Shown piece after piece: positions 1 through 7,761 of a stretch of DNA of 64,000 nt (within the stretch, counting starts at the first letter, position 1; the number at the start of each line of letters is the position of its first letter). The DNA is from Streptomyces ruber. GTDB taxonomy: Bacteria > Actinomycetota > Actinomycetes > Streptomycetales > Streptomycetaceae. The stretch spans positions 222,507-286,506 of the forward strand of contig NZ_BMQK01000008.1 in the NCBI RefSeq assembly GCF_014648075.1, written 5' to 3'. The notes beneath the pieces were generated by a model that did no database searches, was not told the DNA's origin, and saw nothing but the letters and a program-made list of their open reading frames with translations. Made by a program: the position numbers and the translations under genes.

Positions 1-43
1 AACTAAGCCGCGAGCCAGTTGACCGGTGTCCGTGGGGGGATGC

Positions 44-1049
44 ATGCCGTCGCATGGGGCGTATGAAGAAGCTGTCCGCACAGCAGTGTCGGAGTTCGGA
101 CGGGCGGTGAAGCCCAAGTTGCGGGGGGGGGCCGGCTGGCCCGAGGACCAGCTTCGCGGTCCACTAGATATTCACCGTTGAGCAGAACGCGAAGGCTATA
201 ACGGGCGGCCCGGGGCTTGTCTTCACAGCCTTGATACCCGACATGAATTACTACGATGGTCGGGCTGGATGCGCACGTCCTCTCTTCCGTGACGCAGCAA
301 GTGTCATACCGAATGTAACTCCGGGGCTACTGGAGGAGCTTAGCCGTAGGCTTGGATGCGTCATCGGCGCGGAAGACTTGTTGGCGTATGTCGCCGCTAT
401 TACCTCTCACCCTGCCTATACGTCACGTTTCCGAGAATATCTAGAAGTGCCAGGCGCGCGAGTTCCGTTGACTCTCGATAGAGTTATGTGGGAGCGAAGC
501 GTGAATCTGGGCCGAAGGGTCTTGTGGCTCCACACGTACGGTGAGCGATTCGTCGACCCGTCGGCTGGTCGTCCGAAAGGTGCTCCAAAGCTGCCGCTAA
601 GTGAGCGGTCTCGTTGTGTCGAAGAGATTCCGGACACAATTGATGCAATGCCTGAGGTGTTGGAGTACGACGAAGGCACAGGCAGTTTGGTTGTTGGGTC
701 GGGGCGTATTTCTCCTGTCCCGCGTGAAGTTCGAGACTACGCGGTCTCCGGCATGAACGTCATCGATAAGTGGTTCGGGTACCGCAAGAAAGATCCGGCC
801 GGTAAGCGGCGTCTTGTGTTGGACTTCGAGGTGTCCACTAGTTGACTCCCTGAATGGACGACCGAGCTGCTCGAGTTGCTGAACGTGATTGGATTGTTGG
901 TGCGTGAGGAGGATAATCAGGAAGGACTATTGAATGATGTGTGCAATAGCGATCTTCTGGCTGTCGACATGCTGCAACATGCCGGAGTGCTTCCAGTTCC
1001 TGCTTCCAGTAAGCGGGCGCTGAAGCAGAAGGGTCCTGGCCTGTTCTGA
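44..1049 (+). pseudogene. Remnant of a type ISP restriction-modification enzyme (internal deletion plus nonsense codon)
   Basis: Two pieces of one type ISP (LlaBIII-like, single-chain methylase/nuclease) gene survive. A 45-codon reading frame starting at ATG 44, behind a G-rich ribosome site, carries the family N-terminus (AVKPKLRGGAG, PEDQLRGP). At about 165-170 the sequence jumps to another frame that encodes the C-terminal specificity region (GPGLVFTALIPDMNYYDG, then LLAYVAAITSHPAYT, LWLHTYGERF and VSGMNVIDKWFGYRKKDPAG). About a thousand residues of helicase/methylase core are missing. The C-terminal part is stopped by TGA at 843-845, where homologues as I recall them have Trp, and then continues in frame (WTTELLELLNVIGLLV to LPVPAS) to a stop at 1047-1049. 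GC content is clearly lower than in the rest of the window. The identification is from memory of the family; non-functionality is seen directly. Confidence 0.75.
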
Positions 1050-1454
1050 TCTGGTAAGGCGCCCGCTCCGGATTCGGCCTGTGGTTACGACGGTCCCGAG
1101 TCCGCGTTGGTGTGCTAGGAGCCGACTCGTAGAACCTCACGCGGTCTGAGATGACGGCAACACTGACGGCAACGACGGCACACAGAGACTGACGATCACA
1201 ATCGTCAGCGATGAGACCGGCTGGCGGTGAGGCGGCGGCTCAACGACCTGCCGGATCCTACGGATCAGAAGGTCCCTGACATGCCCAGCCGGCTGCGAGT
1301 ATGCGGGTGGCGCCGCCCGGGAGGTCTGCTCCTCCCGCTGACCGACGCACGCTGTCTTGTTGATGACCTGTGGGCCAGCTCGGGTAGTGCCGCCGTGCGC
1401 CGTCAGTCGGGCGTCTGTGACCTGATAGCGGCTTCATCAACACTGTGAGACAGC

Positions 1455-1690
1455 GGTATGTACACCAGTACCGCTGAGCAGCAGGTGCCCCAATTGGGCG
1501 CGTAGCGCTCCGAACCCACCGAGGGGCCCCGTCAAGGCGTTCTCGTCGATGACGAGGCTCAAGAGCGGCTCGGGGCAACGCCCGAGAAGCCTCTGCCGGT
1601 CCAACCGTGTCGGAGTTCCTCCGGTGCGCACTCGAATCCTCGCCCGCCTTCGTCCCGGTCCCGTCCTGCCTCTTCGACTCCGCGCGCATC
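1455..1690 (-). pseudogene. Decayed XRE-type regulator fragment with DUF5753 domain
   Basis: On the minus strand a short stretch reads RQRLLGRCPEPLLSLVIDEN and then a GG..ALRAQLGHLL segment. These match the start of the DUF5753 ligand-binding half of Streptomyces XRE regulators (pattern RRQxxL, VIDExAL, VGG, MRxQLxHL). Just upstream, PEELRH lies in a different frame, so about one base has been lost near 1620, and no helix-turn-helix or complete C-terminus is present. A family member is normally about 280 residues, so this is a relic. It adjoins the broken restriction-modification gene in the same lower-GC patch. The rest of 1050-1899 shows nothing I can name. Confidence 0.4.
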
Positions 1691-1899
1691 GCTTCCCGTG
1701 AGCGCATAAGGGAAACCGAGGCGCTGAAACCGCTCACACCGCAGCCGAGTTGAGTCGTACGAGTGAGCATCGCCCACAAGAGCGGCGCTAGCACAACGTG
1801 TCCACACGTACACCCTCCGTGCGGTACGGTCGCCCCGACAACAAGCACGAAGACGGCCCCCGCGACGGCGCCAACCGTTCGCGAGGGCCTGAACCACTA

Positions 1900-3033
1900 G
1901 TGGAACGAGACTCCACCGTGATGTACCGGCACCATATCGCGCCCTCACGTGCGTACACCCAGTTCTCCCACGACATCATCAGGCACCCGCGCCTGTCCTC
2001 CGACGCCGTGCGCCTCCTGACCTGGCAGCTCTCCCTTCCGGAGGGAGCGCGCGAGTCGCTGTCCCGCACCGCCGAACGCGCCGGCATCGGCGCGACCGCC
2101 TTCACCCGCGCCAAGCGCCAGCTGAAGGAGGAGGGTTTCGTGCACGAGCGCCGGGTCCAGGTACCCGGGGGTCTCTGGGTGACCCAACAGCTCATTTCCA
2201 ACGTCCCGTTGAGCTCTGCCGAGGCAGCCAAGATGCTGGCGCGGACACCCACGTCACCCACGTCACCCACGTCACCGCAGGCCGCACCGAGTCCCCGCAT
2301 TCCGGCGGTCGGTGCTCCGACCCCTCGGCCCACCGACGGTCATCCAAAGAAAGACCCTGTGGGAAACACCTCCCACCATCCGCACGCGCCAGAGACTCCC
2401 GCGGCCCTCGCCAGCGAGGCGGCCCACACCCGCGAGGCCCCCGCCCTGCCAGGAGCCCGCGTCCTCGTCGCGTCCTTTCCTCACCTTTCCCCCGACCTTC
2501 GCCACGTTCCCCGGGCCATGCGGGAGGAACTGACGAACCTCACCGCCCGCTGGCTCGCGGCCGGGCACACGCCCGCCGCCATCCGGGCGCACATCCTGCG
2601 CGGCCTGCCCGCCGACGGCAGCCCCGTCCGCAAGCCCGGCGGCCTGCTCCGACATCTGCTCCGGGACGTCGGGCCGGTAGCGCCGGAGGAACGCGCACGC
2701 ACAACGCTGCCTGCTCCGGAGGCCCCGGCCTCTGCCCCGGTCCCGGCGCCCGGCCCCCGCCTGTCGGCCCGGCTCGCCGCCATGCGCGAGTGCGAGGGTG
2801 ACCGTCACATCCAGCCGTGCCTGTTCCGTCCCGTGGGCGACGAGACACTGTGCCCTCGATGCACCGCCAGCACACCGCAACGGGCTGCGGACCTGCGGAC
2901 CCACCGCCCAGGTCTGGGAGCCCCCGCTGCCAGTCAGCGGCCCGGAGCCGACCGCTGCGGCACCGGCAGCACGTCGATCGGGACGAGAAGCCCCCAGGTC
3001 GGGCGGTCCGGGTCGGCGTCGCTGCTGCCCTGA
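1900..3033 (+). CDS. Helix-turn-helix domain protein of unknown target
   Basis: About 377 residues from GTG 1900; ATG 1921 and GTG 1798 are other in-frame starts. The N-terminal 80 residues form a winged-helix-like domain (LSSDAVRLLTWQLSLPEG, then LSRTAERAGIGATAFTRAKR and a wing EEGFVHERRV), of the kind found in streptomycete helix-turn-helix proteins that resemble replication or plasmid regulators. A Pro/Thr-rich linker with a TSP repeat follows, then a helical segment, then a possible metal site near the C-terminus (H..PCLFRPV, TLCPRC). The last 70 residues are low-complexity and may have drifted by frameshift. The gene stands alone between a decayed region and the aminotransferase gene. 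A DNA-binding role is likely; the target is not known. Confidence 0.6.
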   Translation: MERDSTVMYRHHIAPSRAYTQFSHDIIRHPRLSSDAVRLLTWQLSLPEGARESLSRTAERAGIGATAFTRAKRQLKEEGFVHERRVQVPGGLWVTQQLISNVPLSSAEAAKMLARTPTSPTSPTSPQAAPSPRIPAVGAPTPRPTDGHPKKDPVGNTSHHPHAPETPAALASEAAHTREAPALPGARVLVASFPHLSPDLRHVPRAMREELTNLTARWLAAGHTPAAIRAHILRGLPADGSPVRKPGGLLRHLLRDVGPVAPEERARTTLPAPEAPASAPVPAPGPRLSARLAAMRECEGDRHIQPCLFRPVGDETLCPRCTASTPQRAADLRTHRPGLGAPAASQRPGADRCGTGSTSIGTRSPQVGRSGSASLLP

Positions 3034-3171
3034 CGGGCTGGCGGCCTGGTCCGCCGCCGCGACGGGTGACCCGGTTACCGGCCGAACACCCGGCTGAACA
3101 ACACCAGCACGGCATCCGTATGCAAGGGCGGCCCGCCCTCCCCCGGCGGGCCCGCCCCCTACGGAGGTCCC

Positions 3172-4851
3172 ATGGCCGGCAACGCCACCTCGCTGTTCCG
3201 CGGCACGGCAGCGCACAGCCCGTCGATGGCGGCGCTGACCCGCGAGGGCGGCGAGGGGGCCGGCCCGATCGACTTCTGCATCCCGTGCAACCCGTACTTC
3301 CCCACCCCGGCCATGTTCGACGAGCTGGCCGGCCGGCTGCGCGAGATCGTCACGTACTACCCGAGCGGCGCCGACACGATCACCGCCGAGCTGTGCGACC
3401 TCCTCCAGCTGCCGCCGAGCTGCGTGGCGATGGGCAACGGCTCCACCGAGCTCATCACCTGGATCGACCACCTGCTGGTCCGGGAGTCCCTCGCCGTCCC
3501 CGTCCCCACCTTCGGCCGCTGGACCGACCAGCCGATGGAGACCGGCAAGCGCGTCGACATGTTCCCGCTCCAGGAGTCCAGCGGCTTCGCCCTGGACCTC
3601 GCGCAGTACGCCGAGTTCATCAGGACCCGCGGCACCCGCGTCGCCGTCCTCTGCAACCCCAACAACCCCGACGGGGGCTTCCTGCACAGACACGCGGTCG
3701 TGCAGTTCATGGACGCGCTGGCCGACCTGGACCTGATCGTGGTCGACGAGTCGTTCCTGGAGTTCGCCGACGCCGAGTCCGAGCCGAGCGTCGTCCAGGA
3801 GGCGGTGATGCGGCCCAACGTCATCGTGCTGCGCAGCCTCGGCAAGAACTTCGGCCTGCACGGCATACGCTTCGGCTACCTGGTCGCCAACCCGGCGCTC
3901 GCCGGGAGAGTCCGCTCGATGCTGCCGAAGTGGAACCTCAACTCCTTCGCCGAGCACGTGGTGTTCATGCTCAGGGAGCACGGCGCCGAGTACCTGGAGA
4001 GCCTGCACCAGGTGCGCCGGGACCGCCTCGACATGTCCCGCCGCCTCTCCTCCCTGCCCGGTCTGACGGTGTACCCGTCGCAGGGCAACTTCCTCTTCGT
4101 ACGGCTGCCCGTGGGCGCCGAGGGCACGGTGGTCCGGGACCGGCTGCTCACCGAACACCGCATCCTGGTCCGGGAGTGCGGCAACAAGATCGGCTCGTCC
4201 AGTCGCTTCCTGCGGCTCGTGGTCCGGCCCGAGGTGGACGTACGACGCCTGGTGTCCGGCCTGGAGTCGGTGCTGTACGGGTCCAGGAGGGGAGCCGCCG
4301 TACCCGGGCCGGCCGCCGGGACCGGTCACGGCTCGGGTACGGCGGTCGTGGACCGGCTGATGAGCCAGACGAACGGGGCGGGGGCACGGGGGCTCGCGGC
4401 GCAGGCGGCGTCACTGCCGGGGCCGGCCCCGGCAGCGGTGCCGGGGCCCGCTCCGGTGCCTGGTCCGGGACCGCTGGCGGTCCCGGTCTCCGGCCCGGAG
4501 CCGCTGACGGGGCCGATGGCCGTGCCGGAGCCGTCGGCGGCCCCCTCAGCCGCAACCGCAACCGCAACCGCAACCGCATCGGCACCGATGCCCTATCCCG
4601 TACCGGCGCCCGCACCCGTACCACTGGCCCCGGCCCCGGCGCCCGCGCCCGTGCCTGCGCCCGCCGCGATGCCGGGCCTGGCGCCCGCGGCGGCGGCCGG
4701 CCTCGCTCCGGCCGCCCGGACGGGCATGCCCGGCTTGGCAGCGGCGGCCGCGAACCGCCGCGCGACGGGCGCCGCGGGCGGCCTCACGGCCGCCCAGGTC
4801 CGCGGCCGCACCCAGCCGGAACCGGTGGGCTGGCCGCAGGCCGCGCCCTGA
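3172..4851 (+). CDS. PLP-dependent class I/II aminotransferase with Ala/Pro-rich C-terminal extension
   Basis: Fold-type I aminotransferase of the histidinol-phosphate aminotransferase/CobD group. A clear ribosome site (GGAGG) precedes ATG 3172. Visible family marks are GNGSTELI near residue 90 for phosphate binding, CNPNNPDG near 163, VVDESFLEF near 191 and SLGKNFGLHGIRFGY, in which Lys225 is the expected Schiff-base lysine. The catalytic domain ends near residue 370, the usual length for the family. The remaining ~185 residues are an Ala/Pro/Gly tail with repeated GPAPVPGP-like units and an ATATAT run, unlike any catalytic extension I know and probably disordered. The substrate cannot be told from sequence: histidinol-phosphate, threonine-phosphate or another amino acid are all possible. 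The gene is monocistronic and converges on the GH43 gene. Confidence 0.8.
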   Translation: MAGNATSLFRGTAAHSPSMAALTREGGEGAGPIDFCIPCNPYFPTPAMFDELAGRLREIVTYYPSGADTITAELCDLLQLPPSCVAMGNGSTELITWIDHLLVRESLAVPVPTFGRWTDQPMETGKRVDMFPLQESSGFALDLAQYAEFIRTRGTRVAVLCNPNNPDGGFLHRHAVVQFMDALADLDLIVVDESFLEFADAESEPSVVQEAVMRPNVIVLRSLGKNFGLHGIRFGYLVANPALAGRVRSMLPKWNLNSFAEHVVFMLREHGAEYLESLHQVRRDRLDMSRRLSSLPGLTVYPSQGNFLFVRLPVGAEGTVVRDRLLTEHRILVRECGNKIGSSSRFLRLVVRPEVDVRRLVSGLESVLYGSRRGAAVPGPAAGTGHGSGTAVVDRLMSQTNGAGARGLAAQAASLPGPAPAAVPGPAPVPGPGPLAVPVSGPEPLTGPMAVPEPSAAPSAATATATATASAPMPYPVPAPAPVPLAPAPAPAPVPAPAAMPGLAPAAAAGLAPAARTGMPGLAAAAANRRATGAAGGLTAAQVRGRTQPEPVGWPQAAP

Positions 4852-4886
4852 GGGGCGCGGGGAACTGCGCGACCGGCCCCAGCACC
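4852..4886. repeat. Streptomyces-type intergenic repeat (ggggcgcggggaactgcgcg)
   Basis: Directly after the aminotransferase stop lies a sequence starting ggggcgcggggaactgcgcg and followed by gaccggcccc. I recognise it as a common intergenic element that recurs downstream of genes in many Streptomyces chromosomes. It sits between two convergent genes and may help end transcription. The recognition is from memory of the genus. Confidence 0.55.
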
Positions 4887-4951
4887 CCGCACCCGTCACA
4901 CAGTCCGTGGCACCCACTGCTGATCCGCGCTACCCAGCCACGCCCATGGGA

Positions 4952-5971
4952 TCAGTACGCGACGGGCCATCCGCTGCTCCAGTTCAGGAGGTTGACGCCG
5001 AGCTTGGGCGTGCCGTTGTCCTGGCCGTCGTAGTAGTGGTAGACGATCAGGTCGCCGTCGACGTCCTTGTAGATCGACTGGCCGCCGGGACCGATGTACC
5101 GGCCGTGCGACTCCAGCACCGGGGTGCCGCCGTTGTTCGTCAGCGCGACTCCGTTCTTGTCGCGGTACGGGCCGGTGACGGAGGTGGCGCGGCCGACCTT
5201 GACCTTGTACGTGGAGCTGGTGCCGGCGCAGCAGGTGTCGTACGAGGCGAAGAGGTAGTAGTAGCCGTTGCGCTTGACGATGTACGGGGCCTCGACCGCC
5301 TTGGTACCGGTCGGGCGGTACGCCAGCGAGTACCGCGTCGTGTTGGACGAGAGCTGCTTGCCGGTGGAGGGGTTGATCTGGATCATCTTGATCCCGCCCC
5401 ACCAGCTGCCGAAGGACAGCCACCACCTGCCGTCGTCGTCGACGAAGAGGTTGGGGTCGATGGCGTTGTAGTCGGCGGCCGAGCTGGAGGTGTGCACGAC
5501 GCCCTGGTCGGTCCAGCTGCCCGGCTGCCCGGTGGACGAGGTGGCCAGCCCGATCGCCGAGTTCTGCGATCCGAAGGAGGAGACGGAGTAGTACATCAGG
5601 TACCTGCCGCCCTGGTACGAGATGTCCGGCGCCCAGGCCTCCGGCACGGAGGAGTACGTCGACCACCAGCCCGGCTTCGTGCGGAAGGCGTCCGCGCCCG
5701 CGCTGAACGCGATCCGGTCGGTGGAGGACTTGAAGGAGATGCCACCGCCGGTGGCGTACACCAGGTACTGGCCGGACGAGGTGCGGATCATCGTGGGGTC
5801 GTGGATGACGGTCGACCCGGTGACGTGGCCCGGGTTCGGGTACGCGCTCGCCGTGCCGGGGACGAGGGCCAGCAGGACGGCCGCGGGGACGGCGAGGAGC
5901 GCGGTTCTGCGGGAGGCGCGGAGAGTGCGGGGAGTGCGGGGGGTGCGGGGAGTGCGGAAGGAACGGCTCAC
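4952..5971 (-). CDS. Secreted GH43 arabinan endo-1,5-alpha-L-arabinosidase
   Basis: Endo-arabinanase that cuts alpha-1,5-linked arabinan outside the cell. GTG 5971 has a good GGAGG site eight bases upstream. Residues 1-43 form a signal peptide with a twin-arginine pair (SRRTALLAV) and an Ala-x-Ala end. The mature five-bladed propeller shows the GH43 catalytic set: HDPTM near residue 57 (general base Asp), YNAIDPNLF (the Asp that tunes the acid) and VEAPYIV (acid Glu), plus PEAWAPDISY. The length of 339 aa is normal for a single-domain enzyme. The signal region contains a nine-base tandem repeat encoding RTP units. Its promoter and operator-like site match those of the ABC/GH51 operon at 15.5-20.3 kb, which argues for co-regulation by arabinan-derived sugars. 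Confidence 0.9.
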   Translation of the reverse strand: MSRSFRTPRTPRTPRTLRASRRTALLAVPAAVLLALVPGTASAYPNPGHVTGSTVIHDPTMIRTSSGQYLVYATGGGISFKSSTDRIAFSAGADAFRTKPGWWSTYSSVPEAWAPDISYQGGRYLMYYSVSSFGSQNSAIGLATSSTGQPGSWTDQGVVHTSSSAADYNAIDPNLFVDDDGRWWLSFGSWWGGIKMIQINPSTGKQLSSNTTRYSLAYRPTGTKAVEAPYIVKRNGYYYLFASYDTCCAGTSSTYKVKVGRATSVTGPYRDKNGVALTNNGGTPVLESHGRYIGPGGQSIYKDVDGDLIVYHYYDGQDNGTPKLGVNLLNWSSGWPVAY

Positions 5972-6010
5972 TCGGAACCTCCGGAAAAGTGGGGGAATGC
6001 GCGTATGGAC

Positions 6011-6026
6011 GTCCGAAATACCGAAC
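6011..6026 (-). promoter_or_regulatory. Operator-like element shared with the arabinan ABC operon
   Basis: The 16-mer gtccgaaataccgaac is the reverse complement, with one mismatch, of the element at 20361-20376. It contains a direct repeat CCGAA-ata-CCGAA. It lies downstream of the predicted start of transcription and upstream of the GH43 start codon, a position suited to a repressor. The IclR protein encoded at 22433-23209 is the natural candidate; that link is inference. Confidence 0.55.
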
Positions 6027-6063
6027 GTCGGCCGTCCTGTCGGACGTTTATGCGCCAGCCCGC

Positions 6064-6092
6064 AACGTAGAATCGAAGCGCTTGCGCGTCAA
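6064..6092 (-). promoter_or_regulatory. HrdB-type promoter of the GH43 arabinanase gene
   Basis: Read on the minus strand this is TTGACG, a 17-base spacer, then TACGTT, an excellent vegetative promoter. Over 31 bases it differs at only four positions from the promoter at 20400-20428. The remaining part of 5972-6280 has no gene. Confidence 0.7.
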
Positions 6093-6280
6093 CGCCTCGC
6101 GCAGGGGCAACTCTCGTTGCCCGCCGTCGACTTCGCACCGCTCCGTCACTCGACCGATATCCCGTACAACAAGCGTCCGGAACAATTCGTTCAGCGATCG
6201 CTATCGCACAATTCCGGCCTTACTTCATCCCCACGCGATCCTTCGGTTACGGATGGGCCGGACCCGGATAGCGTGGATAT

Positions 6281-6691
6281 ATGCGGCTCAGCGGCCTAGA
6301 GGATTCCGAGACGGTCTTGTTGAAACGGCACTTCACCGAAGCGAACGTGTCCGTCCTGCGCGCCATGGTGGAGGACAGGGCGGCCGCCGAGGGACTGGCC
6401 GGGGTGCGCCTGGGCGAGTTCACCCTGGCCATCAGCGAGATCGCCGACAACGCGATCGAGCACGCGGGCGGCCGCGGCCATCTCGAACTGCGCCGCAGGG
6501 CGGACGAGCTGGAGTGCCGTATCACCGACAACGGCCCCGGCTTCACGCCCGCGATCCCCGAACTCCTGCCGGGCCTCGACGACGACCGCTCCGGCCGCGG
6601 CCTCTGGCTCGCCCATCTGGTCACCGACCGCCTCACCATCGCGGCGGGCACCTCGGGGGCCGCGGTGACCCTGGCGATGCGTCTGCACTGA
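6281..6691 (+). CDS. ATP-binding protein of the RsbW/anti-sigma serine kinase type
   Basis: 136-residue GHKL ATPase domain. The N-box is EIADNAIEHAGG (Asn57), the G1 box is DNGPGF (Asp83) and the G2 box is GRGLWLAHLVTD (from Gly105). This is a complete single-domain kinase of the RsbW/SpoIIAB class that in Streptomyces phosphorylates anti-anti-sigma factors or binds sigma factors. No sensor domain or membrane segment is present. The gene is divergent from the GH43 arabinanase gene and precedes a stress-type operon that has a SigB-like promoter at 6741-6764, so a role in stress sigma control is plausible. Its partner is not encoded beside it. Confidence 0.8.
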   Translation: MRLSGLEDSETVLLKRHFTEANVSVLRAMVEDRAAAEGLAGVRLGEFTLAISEIADNAIEHAGGRGHLELRRRADELECRITDNGPGFTPAIPELLPGLDDDRSGRGLWLAHLVTDRLTIAAGTSGAAVTLAMRLH

Positions 6692-6740
6692 ACCGAGCGC
6701 CCGCCGCCTCCCCTGGTTCCGGTTCCGAGCGAATCAAGGA

Positions 6741-6764
6741 GATTGTGCGGCGACGCCGGGGTAC
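6741..6764 (+). promoter_or_regulatory. Candidate SigB-type promoter
   Basis: GATT, a 14-base spacer, then GGGTAC fits the Streptomyces SigB consensus GNNT-N14-16-GGGTAY. It ends about 50 bases before the DUF4383 gene. The motif is short, so chance occurrence cannot be excluded. Confidence 0.5.
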
Positions 6765-6816
6765 TCGCTGCGCGCTGGGGAGCACCGCACGCCACCGCAG
6801 AGAGGGCTGAACCGCC

Positions 6817-7272
6817 ATGACGACCCACGCAGGCACCTCACGCACGACGCGTACGCCCGTCCAGAAGGCGGCCGTCGCCGTCGGCGCGGTCTTCCTGCTG
6901 GTGGGCATCCTGGGCTTCATCCCCGGGATCACCACGCACTACGACACGATGTCGTTCGCCTCGCACCACTCCGAGGCCAAGCTGCTCGGGATCTTCCAGG
7001 TCTCCGTGCTGCACAACCTGGTCCACCTGGCCTTCGGCGTGGCGGGGCTCGCGCTGGCGCGCACCGCCTCCGCCGCCCGTACGTACCTGCTGGCCGGTGG
7101 GGCGATCTACCTGGTGCTGTGGCTGTACGGCATGTTCATCGGCCACGACAGCGCGGCCAACTTCGTGCCGGTGAACACCGCCGACAACTGGCTGCACTTC
7201 TTCCTCGGCATCGGCATGATCGCGCTCGGCGCGCTGCTCGGCCGCTCCGCCACGACCACCGCCCGGAGGTGA
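6817..7272 (+). CDS. DUF4383 integral membrane protein
   Basis: Small membrane protein of 151 residues with about four transmembrane helices (near residues 15-37, 60-82, 88-108 and 123-142). The segments FIPGI near the first loop and LLGIFQVSVLHNLVHLAFG are the marks by which I recognise DUF4383, a family of unknown function common in actinobacteria and often found in stress or osmotic operons. It is the first gene after a SigB-like promoter and lies six bases before the next gene, so the run 6817-9937 looks like one operon. No catalytic residues are evident. Confidence 0.8.
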   Translation: MTTHAGTSRTTRTPVQKAAVAVGAVFLLVGILGFIPGITTHYDTMSFASHHSEAKLLGIFQVSVLHNLVHLAFGVAGLALARTASAARTYLLAGGAIYLVLWLYGMFIGHDSAANFVPVNTADNWLHFFLGIGMIALGALLGRSATTTARR

Positions 7273-7278
7273 CCGGCG

Positions 7279-7761
7279 ATGAGCACGACGCACACGAAGA
7301 AGGCGCTCTGGACCGCCGCAGCGGGGCTCGCCGCCGGCGGGGCCGCCGCCGTCGCACAGCGCTCGCGGGCCCGCCGGACGGCCCCGGCCGACACGGACCG
7401 CTGGCTGGCCGTCACGGTCAACCGCGGTCCCGGTGACATCCAGCCCGACAAGCTCCCGGCGCCGCTGCAGGAGTACGGCGAACGGATCGAGACGCGGATC
7501 CGCCCGGCCCCCGGTGACCGGGGCACGGAACTGGCGGTGCGGCTGAAGGAGCCGCAGCCGGAGGCGGCGCACTCCGTCACCGCGCGGATCGCGGGCGACG
7601 ACCCGCGCCAGGACCTGCGCCGCGCCCTGCGCGAGGCCAAGTCGCTGCTGGAGGCGGGCGAGGTCATGCGGCCCGACACACCGCCCACCACCCACGACAC
7701 TCCCGGCGGCAAGCTCGTCGGGCTGCTGAGCCGGCGCGCGAGCGGGGAGGGAGTGCTGTGA
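7279..7761 (+). CDS. Conserved hypothetical protein with N-terminal membrane anchor
   Basis: 160 residues, ATG 7279. A short Ala/Gly-rich hydrophobic stretch (residues 9-27) followed by an Arg-rich patch suggests one membrane anchor with the rest in the cytoplasm. The body (WLAVTVNRGPGDIQPD, then LPAPLQEYGERIETRIRPAP) resembles the substrate-free half of streptomycete SRPBCC-associated proteins, but I cannot name a function. The stop overlaps the GTG of the alcohol dehydrogenase gene by four bases, indicating translational coupling inside the stress operon. Confidence 0.6.
   Translation: MSTTHTKKALWTAAAGLAAGGAAAVAQRSRARRTAPADTDRWLAVTVNRGPGDIQPDKLPAPLQEYGERIETRIRPAPGDRGTELAVRLKEPQPEAAHSVTARIAGDDPRQDLRRALREAKSLLEAGEVMRPDTPPTTHDTPGGKLVGLLSRRASGEGVL

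Noticed and set aside
1227..1448. A 73-codon plus-strand frame in the decayed left region
   Set aside because: No ribosome site, no recognisable sequence, and it overlaps degraded DNA.
2272..4329. A 685-codon minus-strand frame across the helix-turn-helix and aminotransferase genes
   Set aside because: Antisense to a clear PLP enzyme; low-complexity product with no recognisable motif.
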